Positions 34,819 to 44,270 of a stretch of DNA of 64,000 bases are shown here, piece after piece. A model generated the notes under the pieces. That model saw only the letters and a program-made list of their open reading frames with translations. It was not told the DNA's origin and searched no databases. The translations under genes were made by a program, and so were the position numbers. This stretch comes from Sphingobacteriaceae bacterium. GTDB lineage: Bacteria; Bacteroidota; Bacteroidia; Sphingobacteriales; Sphingobacteriaceae. The stretch's first letter is position 1. Every line of letters begins with the position of its first letter. The stretch lies in assembly GCA_014380615.1 (NCBI GenBank), contig JACMJM010000032.1:124001-188000 (forward strand), in the 5' to 3' direction.

Positions 34819-36996
34819 ATGATAGTAAAACCTAGCGAAAAGTGGTCCAGGCCGAACTTATATTTCAAGCTCACAGCTTCTTGCCTCCTGCTTCTTATCT
34901 CTTGCTTCTCTATATGCCAGGCTCAACCCATAAACCGTCCGGCACTTGTGCAACGGCATAACATCGTTAATACACGTGTTGATTCGCTCGAGTCTTTATC
35001 TCTCGGAAACGGAAAGTTTGCGTTTACAGCAGATGTAACAGGGCTTCAAACTTTCCCGGAGCGATATGCGAAAGGTGTTTCCCTCGGTACCCAATCGGAG
35101 TGGGGCTGGAACAGGTGGAAAGATACATCAGGTTTTAAATTTGATGAAACCTTAAGGGAATACACGCTTAACGGAAAAAAGTCTTCTTATGCTATTCAAT
35201 ACTCAGAGCCCTTGCGTAAGCGAAACGCTGCGGATTGGTTCCGAAAAAGCGTTCACCGTTTACAGTTGGGTAATTTAGGCTTCGATATTTATAAAGCCAA
35301 CGGTTCGCTGGCTACTCCGGCCGACATCAAAAATATTCGCCAGACACTTAACATGTGGACAGGAGAACTAACCAGCAATTTTACTGTAGAAAATATCCCG
35401 GTTAAGGTGATAACCATCGGCCACCAGGATTTTGATTTGGTTTCTTTTCAGGTAAGTTCAGGTCTCATCCGCATGGGAAGGCTTAAAGTGAAACTTCGTT
35501 ATCCTTACCCAACCGCCGATTTTTTGGATGAGGGCGTAAATTATAAGAATCATGAGAAGCATAAAACCGCAGTAATTAACCCTGCCGAAACGAGTGCTAC
35601 TATTCGGCACCAGTTGGAGGGTATAACGTACTACACTGCCCTAAAGTGGAATACTAAATCGATCCTCAAAGCCACTTCAACGCCTCATTATTTTCAATTA
35701 ACACCTGATAAAAGTTCTGAGAGTTTTGAATTAAGCTGCCTGTTCTCCCCTGCTCAAATCGAGGCAATTCCCGATTTTTCCACTACCAAAGAAAATAGTA
35801 ACGTTAACTGGAAAAAGTTTTGGATGAGCGGCGCTGCTATTGATTTTACCGGCAGCTTAGATCCGAGGGCGAAAGAACTCGAACGCCGTGTAATTACTTC
35901 TCAATACCTTACAAAAATCCAATGCGCCGGATCATTTCCGCCGCAAGAAACCGGTTTGACATTTAACAGTTGGTTTGGCAAACCTCACCTGGAAATGCAT
36001 TGGTGGCATGCTGTTCATTTCGCTTTATGGAACAGACCAGAACTAATGACTAAAACGCTCGATTGGTATTTCAATGTGAAAGAACCCGCCAGGCAGATTG
36101 CCGAAAGGCAGGGTTTCAAAGGATATCGCTGGCAAAAAATGACCGACCATGAAGGACTTGAGAGCCCCTCATCCGTTGGTGCGTTTATTATTTGGCAGCA
36201 ACCTCACCCCATCTACATGGCCGAACTGGCTTATCGCGATAAAGGCAGCAAAGAAGTATTGGAAAAATATAAAGACCTTGTATTTGGCACCGCAGAGTTT
36301 ATGGCTTCTTTTCCTGCCTACGATAGTGTGAAAAACAGGTATAACCTTGGAAAAGGGCTCATTCCGGCCCAGGAAGTTTTTAAAGCCGAAGATACCTACA
36401 ACCCAACCTACGAATTAGCTTATTGGGATTGGGCACTCAGAATCGCACAAAAATGGCGTGAAAGATTAGGAATGGCTCGCGACTCCGAATGGGATAAAGT
36501 GATTACTAAACTGGCTCCTTTGCCAAAGGCTGGCGGGGTGTATTTATCTACCGAGGATAACCCTGATTCATTTACAAATGAGAAGTGGTTGCGGGATCAT
36601 CCCTCGGTACTTGGGGCTTTAGGTATGGTTCCGGCATCTCCAAAATTAGATAAATCTACCATGCAACGTACGTTTGATACTGTTTGGAAGGTTTGGCAAT
36701 GGCCCGATACCTGGGGCTGGGATTTTCCGATGGCGGCGATGACTGCCGCCCGTTTAGGAAATCCAAACAAAGCTATCGACGCGCTTTTTATGAAGATCCA
36801 AACGAATACCTATTTAAAAAACGGGCATAATTATCAGGATGGGCGTTTACGTATTTATCTTCCCGGTAACGGAGGTGTGCTGATCGCTGTTGCGATGATG
36901 GCTGGTGGATGGGATGGAAGTGCGGGAGCAAATCCCGGATTTCCGAAAGACGGAAAGTGGAAAGTGAAATCGGAAGGGTTTAAAAAAATGCCATAG
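34819..36996 (+). CDS. Secreted six-hairpin glycosidase-like protein (GH65/GH95-type fold)
   Basis: The 725-residue protein has an N-terminal signal peptide (about 16-36, LTASCLLLLISCFSICQAQ), a beta-supersandwich domain (about 40-330, containing LSLGNGKFAFTADVTGLQTF and KLKVKLRYPYPTADF) and an (alpha/alpha)6 barrel (about 340-700). The barrel has GLTFNSWFGKPHLEMHWWHA, the HLEMHWW region typical of GH65-like enzymes, and a late Glu/Asp set near WPDTWGWDFPMAAMTAARLG. The LGNG start and the closing NGGVLIAVAMMAGGW also fit GH95/GH65 relatives. The family assignment is by fold only. It ends the co-directional operon that begins at 25777. Confidence 0.65.
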   Translation: MIVKPSEKWSRPNLYFKLTASCLLLLISCFSICQAQPINRPALVQRHNIVNTRVDSLESLSLGNGKFAFTADVTGLQTFPERYAKGVSLGTQSEWGWNRWKDTSGFKFDETLREYTLNGKKSSYAIQYSEPLRKRNAADWFRKSVHRLQLGNLGFDIYKANGSLATPADIKNIRQTLNMWTGELTSNFTVENIPVKVITIGHQDFDLVSFQVSSGLIRMGRLKVKLRYPYPTADFLDEGVNYKNHEKHKTAVINPAETSATIRHQLEGITYYTALKWNTKSILKATSTPHYFQLTPDKSSESFELSCLFSPAQIEAIPDFSTTKENSNVNWKKFWMSGAAIDFTGSLDPRAKELERRVITSQYLTKIQCAGSFPPQETGLTFNSWFGKPHLEMHWWHAVHFALWNRPELMTKTLDWYFNVKEPARQIAERQGFKGYRWQKMTDHEGLESPSSVGAFIIWQQPHPIYMAELAYRDKGSKEVLEKYKDLVFGTAEFMASFPAYDSVKNRYNLGKGLIPAQEVFKAEDTYNPTYELAYWDWALRIAQKWRERLGMARDSEWDKVITKLAPLPKAGGVYLSTEDNPDSFTNEKWLRDHPSVLGALGMVPASPKLDKSTMQRTFDTVWKVWQWPDTWGWDFPMAAMTAARLGNPNKAIDALFMKIQTNTYLKNGHNYQDGRLRIYLPGNGGVLIAVAMMAGGWDGSAGANPGFPKDGKWKVKSEGFKKMP

Positions 36997-37050
36997 GTAG
37001 GCCGCGTCATTTTTTGCAGGCAGTAATTTTGATGGTCTGGCACTTTATGA

Positions 37051-37155
37051 TTGCCGGTCAAAGCCGGCAATGACGAGAGCTTTTACGTTCGAGTGCCGCC
37101 GGACAACGCTGCAGGTTCAATTTCGCACCCGTCATTCCTGCGCAGGCAAGAATCC
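37051..37155. repeat. Intergenic palindromic repeats (REP-like)
   Basis: A perfect hairpin TTGCCGG / CCGGCAA (37051-37070) is followed by a GTCATTCCTGCGCAGGCAAG segment at 37131, a kind of sequence found in dispersed bacterial repeats. It lies after the operon end and could stabilise the message. Confidence 0.5.
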
Positions 37156-37283
37156 TAATGCAGCGCAAATACTCTGACGTTTGGAATGTGCTTGCTGATA
37201 ACTAATCAGGTCGATTTCACTTCTTGCAGTACCGATACTCAAAACGATTTTTTTTACTAATTTCAATTCTTAAGATTAAAGAA

Positions 37284-37739
37284 ATGATCAAAAATATATT
37301 TGATTCGAGCGTAAGCGATGAGATTATTAATCGTATTAACAACCTTAGCCCTCAGTCGGTTGCTCTTTGGGGTAAAATGAATGTCTCGCAAATGCTTGCG
37401 CATTGTAATGTAACTTATGAGATGATCTATGACGACAAACATCCAAAGCCAAAGGGGCTTATGAGATTTATTCTTAAAACATTTGTGAAAAAAGTAGTGG
37501 TTGGCGAAAAGGGTTTTGGTAAAGGAAAGCCTACCGCACCGCAATTCATCATCAACGATGAAAAGGATTTTGAAACTGAAAGGGTCCGCTTAATCGATCA
37601 TATTAACAAAACCCAGCAATTGGGCGAATCGGACTTCGATAAAAGAGAATCCCATTCTTTCGGGGTATTGTCTACAAAAGAGTGGAATAACATGTTTTAC
37701 AAGCATCTTGACCATCACTTAAATCAGTTTGGAGTATAA
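37284..37739 (+). CDS. DUF1569/DinB-like protein
   Basis: I chose ATG 37284 (MIKNIFDSSVSDEIINRINN) over an upstream frame start at 37224, which adds a non-homologous stretch. The 151-residue product shows the four-helix pattern of DUF1569 within the DinB superfamily, with WGKMNVSQMLAHC in helix two and HLDHHLNQFGV at the C-terminus; the His residues could bind a metal. Its role is unknown; related proteins include mycothiol- or bacillithiol-linked transferases. It is a stand-alone gene in the middle of the pectin block and is probably unrelated to it. Confidence 0.75.
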   Translation: MIKNIFDSSVSDEIINRINNLSPQSVALWGKMNVSQMLAHCNVTYEMIYDDKHPKPKGLMRFILKTFVKKVVVGEKGFGKGKPTAPQFIINDEKDFETERVRLIDHINKTQQLGESDFDKRESHSFGVLSTKEWNNMFYKHLDHHLNQFGV

Positions 37740-37835
37740 CGAATGATGCTTTACACAGGTATCTGAAACGACCAATTTCTCTTTTTTCCTGCTTTACAGC
37801 CAACAGCCGTCAACCACTTCCATTTCCCGCAGGCA

Positions 37836-37843
37836 TACCTTTG
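37836..37843 (+). promoter_or_regulatory. -7 promoter box TACCTTTG
   Basis: Exact TAnnTTTG match, 16 bp upstream of the ATG at 37859. Confidence 0.6.
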
Positions 37844-37858
37844 CTTAAAATTTAGAAG

Positions 37859-38644
37859 ATGAAAAGATTTGCGATGCTGCTCTCACTTGCCACGGCTAGC
37901 TTTATTTCGAATGCACAGGAGAGATTGTTTACCTACACCTATCAAACGGATGTTTTAAAAAAGGGATCGAAGGCAATTGATGTATGGAATACTTTGCGGT
38001 GGCAGCGTTCTGGCTATTATCGCGAGCTGGATACCCGAATAGAGTACGAATTAGGCCTCGGCCATAATTTAGAAACAGCGTTTTTTATAAACACAGCAAT
38101 TTTATCGCAAGATCATAATCTTAAGCCTGTACACCATGGTGCACTTTTTAGTTTTTCTAACGAGTGGAAATTGAAATTGGGAGATGCAGAGCATCATCGG
38201 CTTGGATCTGCCATTTTCGAGGAGGTTAGTATTAGTGCGCATGAATTGAAATTTGAAACGAAACTTTTGCTGGATAAAAAGCTTGGAAGAGGCCTGCATG
38301 CTCTAAACCTGGTACATGAGTTGGGCTTTGCTAAAGCTTCAGAATATGATGGTGTTGAAGGCGGCACAGAAAATAAACTCGAAATAGATTACGGGCTCTC
38401 TCTCCATGCCGGAAAACATTTAAATCTGGGCTTAGAAATGCGGGAAGATAATGTATTAATTGAACACGGAAAGCTTGAGTATTCGAGCCTTTTTGCCGGC
38501 CCCGGCTTATCATACCACCATCCGCATTTCGGATTAAACTTTACTGTTTTGCCTCAGCTCTATTCGTTCAAAGGAGAAACCAGCCATCACTTAAATCTTG
38601 CTCAGCACGAGAAAGTAGAAACGCGACTGATATTCTCATTTTAA
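37859..38644 (+). CDS. Predicted outer-membrane beta-barrel protein
   Basis: The 261-residue protein has a signal peptide (MLLSLATASFISNAQ) and a row of alternating strands (TIDVWNTLRWQRSGYYREL-type, RIEYELGLGHNLETAFFINT, LGLEMREDNVLIEHGK) ending with VETRLIFSF, whose final Phe suits outer-membrane insertion. It is rich in His in loop regions (QDHNLKPVHHGALF, SYHHPHFG, TSHHLNLAQHEK), which might bind metal. It has its own promoter and lies between the DUF1569 and PL11 genes. No named family is recognised. Confidence 0.6.
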   Translation: MKRFAMLLSLATASFISNAQERLFTYTYQTDVLKKGSKAIDVWNTLRWQRSGYYRELDTRIEYELGLGHNLETAFFINTAILSQDHNLKPVHHGALFSFSNEWKLKLGDAEHHRLGSAIFEEVSISAHELKFETKLLLDKKLGRGLHALNLVHELGFAKASEYDGVEGGTENKLEIDYGLSLHAGKHLNLGLEMREDNVLIEHGKLEYSSLFAGPGLSYHHPHFGLNFTVLPQLYSFKGETSHHLNLAQHEKVETRLIFSF

Positions 38645-38800
38645 TAAAACGCGGCATTAGGAATCTTGGATAAAAAGACTGTAATCAGCTTATTACAATC
38701 TAATCTGTAACAACTGTATTACTGCCTAAGTTCAATAAAGGCTGTAGTGATGTATAAAAGCCATTCGGTCTCTTTTTCTGTAAAAGTAGGAGGCGGTGAA

Positions 38801-38818
38801 CATGACAGTGCATGATAG
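38801..38818 (+). promoter_or_regulatory. CATGA direct repeat upstream of first PL11 gene
   Basis: CATGACAGTGCATGATAG holds two CATGA copies exactly 10 bp apart (one helical turn). It starts 67 bp before the ATG at 38868. The same arrangement and distance occur in front of the second PL11 gene, so this is a candidate activator site. Confidence 0.55.
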
Positions 38819-38867
38819 CACCCATTGAGGGTTTAGTTAATTTCATTCTACCAATTTTGATTCCTGT

Positions 38868-40775
38868 ATGAAGCGATCTTTACCATTATTTAAACACCTG
38901 ATGGTGTTTCTTTTACTAGTTGCCGCCAATCCATCATTCTCCCAGCGTCAAATGGAGAATCTAGGCCGCGGTGTTGTAGCCATCAATCAGGGCGCTGGAA
39001 AAGTATACATCGGCTGGCGAATGCTGGGTACAGATCCGGCTGATATTGCATTCAATCTCTACCGTTCGGTTAATGGTTCGACTGCTGTTAAGCTCAACAA
39101 ATCTCCTCTGATTAAAACTACCGATTTTATCGATACAGGTATTGATACATTAAAGTCGAACTCCTATTTTGTAAAAGCGATAATCAAGGGTAAGGAAGCA
39201 GAAACCAGCAAGACCTTTACCTTGGCGGCGAAATCTGCAGCTTTACCGTATTTATCAATCGCTTTACAAACACCTGACGGATACAATCCAAACGATGTTT
39301 CGGTTGGTGATCTGGATGGCGACGGAGAATATGAGATTGTTCTGCATCAAACAGGCCGTGGCCGCGATAACTCTCAGGCCGGAAAAACAGATCCTCCCAT
39401 TATCGAGGCATACAAGCTTGATGGTACCATGCTATGGCGAATAAATCTTGGCCGTAATATCCGCGAAGGCGCTCACTATACCCAGTTTATGGTGTATGAT
39501 CTGGATGGCGACGGAATTGCAGAAGTAGCTTGTAAAACTGCCGACGGGACTATCGACGGCAAAGGAAAAGTGATTGGCGATTCCACAAAAAACTGGACAG
39601 ACGAGCGTGGTATGATCTTAAAGGGCCCCGAGTTTCTTACCGTATTTAACGGACGTACGGGTGCCGAGATCCATACTGTTAACTACATTCCGCGCCATCC
39701 GACGAAACTTGATCCTACAGCCCAGGAATTGAAAGATATTTGGGGTGATGGCAACGGCAACCGCAGCGACCGTTATCTTGCGGCGGTAGCTTACCTGGAT
39801 GGAGTTCATCCAAGCCTTGTAATGTGCCGGGGATACTATACCCGTACCGTTTTAGCCGCCTGGGATCTGAAAAACGGAAAACTTACCCGACGTTGGCTTT
39901 TTGACAGCGACGCCAACGATAAGAATCGTCCTTTTCGTGGTCAGGGAAATCATAATCTTTCGGTAGCCGATGTAGACGGGGACGGAAAAGATGAGATAGT
40001 ATACGGTCAAATGACGATTGACGATAACGGAGAAGGACTATACACCACCAAAATCGGCCATGCTGATGCGCTTCACGTTTCGGATCTTGATCCGGAAAGG
40101 CCCGGACTGGAAGTATTTAGTATCCAGGAAAGATTCGGCGACGCGGGGGCTAACTTTCGCGACGCACGTACAGGTGAAGTAATCTGGAAAAAAGCCTCTG
40201 TTGCCGCTGGCGCTGATGGTGAGGGGCCCGGTCGGGGCTTGTCGTTGGATGTCGACCCTCGCTACAAAGGTTTTGAATCGTGGGTTGCCGGTGCCAACAT
40301 CAGGGGCATGTTCGATACGAAGGGAAATAAGATCGCAGATCGTACTCCGGCAGTTAATTTCGGAATTTTCTGGGATGCCGATATGTTAAGCGAAATACTT
40401 AACTCAACCAGCATCGGCAAATGGGATTACATTAATCAAAAAACCGATATGCTGTTCAATGCGGCAAAGTATAATTGTGTGCATAATAACGGTACAAAAT
40501 CTACTCCGGCCCTAAGTGCCGACCTTTTTGGCGACTGGCGCGAGGAGGTGATGTATCGTACCCGTGATGGTAAGGAGCTTAGGATTTTTACTACCACCAT
40601 ACCTGCGGCAAACCGCTTCTATACATTCATGCACGATCCGCAATACCGCTTAAGTATCGCCTGGCAAAATGTGGCGTATAACCAGCCGCCGCATACAAGT
40701 TTTTATATCGGGCCCGAAATGAAAGCTCCTCCTAGGCCGAATATCACCCTGGTAAAACACAAATCCACCAAATAA
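38868..40775 (+). CDS. Rhamnogalacturonan lyase PL11 (first copy)
   Basis: The 635-residue secreted lyase (signal peptide FLLLVAANPSFSQ) cuts the alpha-1,4 bond between rhamnose and galacturonate in the RG-I backbone. It has the family's N-terminal domain (MENLGRGVVAINQGAGKVYI, GWRMLGTDPADIAFNLYRS) and an eight-bladed propeller with calcium loops (GDLDGDGEYEIVLHQT, DLDGDGIAEVACKTADG, DVDGDGKDEIVYGQM). The C-terminal signature MHDPQYRLSIAWQNVAYNQP is intact. No CBM or T9SS domain follows. It is 9 bp before the GH2 gene, and the two form an operon. About 60% of its motif blocks recur in the second copy at 44338. Confidence 0.95.
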   Translation: MKRSLPLFKHLMVFLLLVAANPSFSQRQMENLGRGVVAINQGAGKVYIGWRMLGTDPADIAFNLYRSVNGSTAVKLNKSPLIKTTDFIDTGIDTLKSNSYFVKAIIKGKEAETSKTFTLAAKSAALPYLSIALQTPDGYNPNDVSVGDLDGDGEYEIVLHQTGRGRDNSQAGKTDPPIIEAYKLDGTMLWRINLGRNIREGAHYTQFMVYDLDGDGIAEVACKTADGTIDGKGKVIGDSTKNWTDERGMILKGPEFLTVFNGRTGAEIHTVNYIPRHPTKLDPTAQELKDIWGDGNGNRSDRYLAAVAYLDGVHPSLVMCRGYYTRTVLAAWDLKNGKLTRRWLFDSDANDKNRPFRGQGNHNLSVADVDGDGKDEIVYGQMTIDDNGEGLYTTKIGHADALHVSDLDPERPGLEVFSIQERFGDAGANFRDARTGEVIWKKASVAAGADGEGPGRGLSLDVDPRYKGFESWVAGANIRGMFDTKGNKIADRTPAVNFGIFWDADMLSEILNSTSIGKWDYINQKTDMLFNAAKYNCVHNNGTKSTPALSADLFGDWREEVMYRTRDGKELRIFTTTIPAANRFYTFMHDPQYRLSIAWQNVAYNQPPHTSFYIGPEMKAPPRPNITLVKHKSTK

Positions 40776-40784
40776 AATAAGTTC

Positions 40785-43118
40785 ATGAACCTAAATCTAT
40801 TCAACAGCCTGCTGGCAGTTTGCCTGTTTATCAGTACTTATATTAGTGCTCAAACAGCAGAGTATGCAAGAAAAACAGTTTCTTTCGAGGATAACTGGAT
40901 GTTTATAAAACAGGATGTTTCGGGTGCCGAAAAAGCAGATTTTAAAACAGACACTTGGACCACTTTAAATGTTCCGCACGACTGGAGTATCGAAGGGCCT
41001 TACGATCGAAGCAATACCACAGGCAGGGGCGGTGGTTACCTTCCGGGCGGCATTGGCTGGTATCGAAAATCATTTAAAATCCCGGCTGAAGACGCCGGTA
41101 AAAAGGTATTCATAGAGTTTGATGGCATCATGGCTAACAGCGATGTTTGGATAAATGGCAAACATCTTGGAAAACGTCCTAACGGATATGTGGGTTTTAG
41201 GTATGACCTTACACCGCATATCAACCCCGGAAAAGAAAATGTTATCGCCGTAAAGGCAGATAATTCTGTTCAGCCAGCTTCAAGATGGTATACAGGGGCC
41301 GGGATTTACAGGCATGTTCGATTGATTACCTCGAATCCGCTTCATGTTGCTCAATGGGGGGTGTTTATCACCACAAAAGATGTTTCCGATAAAGCCGCTA
41401 CAGTGAATGTAAAAACAACCATCAGTAATGAGGCCTCATCCTCACAGCAGATAGTTCTACAAACCACCTTGCTTGATCCGGATGGTAAAACTGTAAAAAC
41501 TTTGGAAACAAAGCAAACGGTTCCCGCTCGTAAATCCGCTGATATAAACCAAAGCTTTTCTGTGAGTAAGCCACTTTTGTGGGATGTTAAAAATGCTCAT
41601 CTCTATCGAATTGCTACCAAAATTCTGTCGGGCAAAACAGTGTTGGATGATGAAATAAATTCATTCGGTATTCGCGATATCCGCTTCGACGCAGCCACCG
41701 GGTTTCATCTTAACGGTCAAAATTTAAAAATCAAAGGTGTTTGTCTCCACCACGACGGTGGTTCGGTTGGTGCCGCAGTACCAGCCTCAATATGGAAAAA
41801 GCGCTTGGTGTCGCTTAAAGAGTTAGGAGTAAACGGAATTCGTACGGCTCATAATCCAATGGCTCCCGAGTTTTACGATTTATGCGATCAACTCGGCCTT
41901 TTGGTGATGGACGAAACCTTTGATACTTGGAGAGCAAAAAAAGGAAATGGTGAGAACGGGTATAATCTTTATTTTGATAAATGGTGGGAGGCTGATACCC
42001 GGGATATCATTATGCGGGATCGTAATCACCCTAGTGTTATTATTTACAGTGTAGGAAATGAGATCCGTGATGATTTAAGCCCCGCAAATTTTAAAACCTT
42101 TACCGATCAGCGCGATCTGATTCATAAACTTGATGGAACCCGGCCGGTAACTATGGCGTTATTTCGTCCCAATTCCGGTGCAAAAGTGTACGAAAATGGT
42201 TTTGCGGAACTGATGGATGTAGTGGGTCAAAACTATCGGGAAAGTGAATTAGTAGCGGCCCATGAGTCGAAGCCGGGCCTCAAAGTTATCGGAACAGAGA
42301 ACGGACATTTACAGGATGCCTGGCTGGTGTTGCGGGATAAACCTTATATGGCGGGCCAATTTTTATGGACCGGTATTGATTATTTCGGAGAAGCCGATTG
42401 GCCCTCGATAGGTAACGGAGCGGGTATAATAGATCGGGCCGGAACAATTAAGCCGAGGGGCTATCAGCGCCAGAGCTGGTGGTCGGATAAGCCCATGGTG
42501 CATATTACCCGGAGTGCGGGCAATGCCGGATCAGGCCAGGGAGTTTCTGACTGGACACCGGCCGATGTTGATACCTATGATGAAGCCCGTGTGCAGGTGT
42601 ACAGCAATTGTGAAGAGGTCGAACTATTTCTTAACGGCAAATCATTAGGTGCTAAACCTCTTGCGGCAAACGCATCTCCTTTTTCATGGAACGTAACCTT
42701 CGCCCCCGGAACACTTAAAGCTGTTGCCAGGAATAAGGGCAAAGTGGTTGCCGAACATGAGCTCAAAACCGCAGGTAAACCGGCTAAAATTATTTTAACA
42801 ACAGATCAGCCTCAACTTAAAAACAACTTCGACGAGGCTGCTATAGTTAGCGCTGTTATTGTCGACGAGAACGGTATTCCATGCCCCAATACCGATGATG
42901 TTATTACATTCAAAATATCGGGCCCCGGGTTTATAAATTCGGTAGATAATGGCCTGTTGCAAAGTACAGAGTTGTATAAAGGCACCGAAAGGCGAGCTAA
43001 CCGGGGCAAAGCGATGGCTGTTATACAGGCCAAATCTTCGGGGGGGGAAATCGTGGTACTTGCAGAAAGCCAAGGTATGACATCTGGAACGATTTCCATT
43101 GATACAGTTTTGCCGTAA
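40785..43118 (+). CDS. GH2 beta-galactosidase-type enzyme
   Basis: The 777-residue secreted protein has a signal peptide (LLAVCLFISTYISAQ), a jelly-roll N-domain (SFEDNWMFIKQDVSGAEKAD, VPHDWSIEGPYDRSN), an Ig-like middle domain, a TIM barrel and a C-terminal DUF4982-type beta-region plus an Ig-like end. The catalytic acid/base Glu is in YSVGNEIRDD and the nucleophile Glu in VIGTENGHLQ, so it should be active. FYDLCDQLGLLVMDETFDTW is typical of GH2 beta-galactosidases. It probably removes beta-galactose or galactan chains from RG-I. It forms an operon with PL11 and differs from the three tandem GH2 genes further on. Confidence 0.92.
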   Translation: MNLNLFNSLLAVCLFISTYISAQTAEYARKTVSFEDNWMFIKQDVSGAEKADFKTDTWTTLNVPHDWSIEGPYDRSNTTGRGGGYLPGGIGWYRKSFKIPAEDAGKKVFIEFDGIMANSDVWINGKHLGKRPNGYVGFRYDLTPHINPGKENVIAVKADNSVQPASRWYTGAGIYRHVRLITSNPLHVAQWGVFITTKDVSDKAATVNVKTTISNEASSSQQIVLQTTLLDPDGKTVKTLETKQTVPARKSADINQSFSVSKPLLWDVKNAHLYRIATKILSGKTVLDDEINSFGIRDIRFDAATGFHLNGQNLKIKGVCLHHDGGSVGAAVPASIWKKRLVSLKELGVNGIRTAHNPMAPEFYDLCDQLGLLVMDETFDTWRAKKGNGENGYNLYFDKWWEADTRDIIMRDRNHPSVIIYSVGNEIRDDLSPANFKTFTDQRDLIHKLDGTRPVTMALFRPNSGAKVYENGFAELMDVVGQNYRESELVAAHESKPGLKVIGTENGHLQDAWLVLRDKPYMAGQFLWTGIDYFGEADWPSIGNGAGIIDRAGTIKPRGYQRQSWWSDKPMVHITRSAGNAGSGQGVSDWTPADVDTYDEARVQVYSNCEEVELFLNGKSLGAKPLAANASPFSWNVTFAPGTLKAVARNKGKVVAEHELKTAGKPAKIILTTDQPQLKNNFDEAAIVSAVIVDENGIPCPNTDDVITFKISGPGFINSVDNGLLQSTELYKGTERRANRGKAMAVIQAKSSGGEIVVLAESQGMTSGTISIDTVLP

Positions 43119-43158
43119 AATTCAGGGATTTGCCGACCGAGATGATCGCGAAAAATCA

Positions 43159-43200
43159 ATTTCATCACGGCAACTCATCATTTCATCACGGCAACTCATC
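43159..43200. repeat. Tandem 21-bp duplication
   Basis: Two perfect copies of ATTTCATCACGGCAACTCATC (positions 43159-43179 and 43180-43200), followed by the partial unit ATTTCGTG. It lies just after the GH2 stop codon in non-coding sequence. Confidence 0.85.
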
Positions 43201-43336
43201 ATTTCGTGTAATAACTGCGAAATTCCTTGTGGTTGTGGATTTTTGCCTATAGCTTAGTTTCTATTAAGTTCAATTTGAATTTATAGAGTAAGCCGAAAAT
43301 CTTTAAAAGAGTAGGCAATACTAAACCTATCAAGTA

Positions 43337-44104
43337 ATGAAAAAAATGCGTTTACCTTTATTAATTTTATTAGCTGCTATTGTGATTTATTCTTGCAAGA
43401 AAAGTCAGAATGACGCTGCACAAACGTCTGAAAATCTCTTGGAAAAGGAGCTTGTTTTAAAACTTTCTAAGGATCAGAACCTGATCTATCTTGTGAACAA
43501 TATGATGAGAGAGGGAAAAGAGCGTGTCGCAATCATGAAGAGTGTCGAGCCCTCCTTGTTCAATAAGGAGAATATGAAATCGAAATCAGCCATTCTTAGT
43601 TCCAAGGAAAAGGAACTTAGTGCAATGTATGAGAAAAGCGAAATCATAGCGCAAGGAATGTTCCACAGAATGAATCTATTAAAGAGATTTCCAGAGTTTA
43701 GAAGATTAACCTTGGAGCAACGTAAGAAGGTGTTAAATCAGGCATTTAAGCTAGCGCGAGTTGCCCAGAAGAGTAAGATATCACAGAGTTCTAATAGAAT
43801 TATGGATGAGTATAGTAACTGTCTCGATTCTTGCGATGCCGAGTTAACCTACCGTATGAGTGAAGTCGAAGTTATATTCAATATAGAATACATGATTATA
43901 ACGGACAGTTACGAGTTATGTAAAGAGTGGTGTGATGATGAGCCTCAACCCAATGTTAGCCGAGAACAATGTTTGGAAAACTGCCGATTGGATTACTTTA
44001 GCCAGTTGTATTCATTAGATATCTGGTATAGTTTTCAATATTATATATACTACTCTCAATGGGAGAATTGTAGTTTGGGTTGTGACCAGTACATTAATCC
44101 ATAA
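43337..44104 (+). CDS. Lipoprotein with four CX3C motifs
   Basis: The 255-residue product has a lipoprotein signal (LLILLAAIVIYSC, lipobox Cys20). Residues 21-150 are charged and helical (for example LLEKELVLKLSKDQNLIYLV, LTLEQRKKVLNQAFKLARVA). The C-terminal third has eight cysteines in four CX3C motifs: C162-C166, C195-C199, C212-C216 and C245-C249. The spacings between motifs are 28, 12 and 28 residues, a mirror-symmetric array of two helical hairpins that each could close two disulfides. I recognise no family. It is in the pectin region between GH2 and the second PL11 gene and has its own terminator. Confidence 0.7.
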   Translation: MKKMRLPLLILLAAIVIYSCKKSQNDAAQTSENLLEKELVLKLSKDQNLIYLVNNMMREGKERVAIMKSVEPSLFNKENMKSKSAILSSKEKELSAMYEKSEIIAQGMFHRMNLLKRFPEFRRLTLEQRKKVLNQAFKLARVAQKSKISQSSNRIMDEYSNCLDSCDAELTYRMSEVEVIFNIEYMIITDSYELCKEWCDDEPQPNVSREQCLENCRLDYFSQLYSLDIWYSFQYYIYYSQWENCSLGCDQYINP

Positions 44105-44123
44105 TTAATCTTCAAATACCTCG

Positions 44124-44160
44124 AAAGCCACAGTAAAGATCCTGTGGCTTTTTATTTTTT
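44124..44160 (+). terminator. Terminator after CX3C lipoprotein gene
   Basis: Perfect 9-bp stem AAAGCCACA / TGTGGCTTT with a T-rich tail (TTTATTTTTT). Confidence 0.85.
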
Positions 44161-44225
44161 AAAGACTTCAGTATCTCTGATGTTTTTAGTCTGAGTGTGT
44201 GTAACATGTGTATTACTCCTTAATA

Positions 44226-44260
44226 GAAAACCCCTGTTTGTAATTCAAACGGGGGTTTTT
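44226..44260 (+). terminator. Second terminator before PL11 operon
   Basis: The stem AAAACCCCTGTTTG pairs with CAAACGGGGGTTTTT with one wobble, a 5-nt loop and a T-run. It lies about 70 nt after the previous terminator with no gene between. Confidence 0.75.
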
Positions 44261-44270
44261 GCTTAAATTG

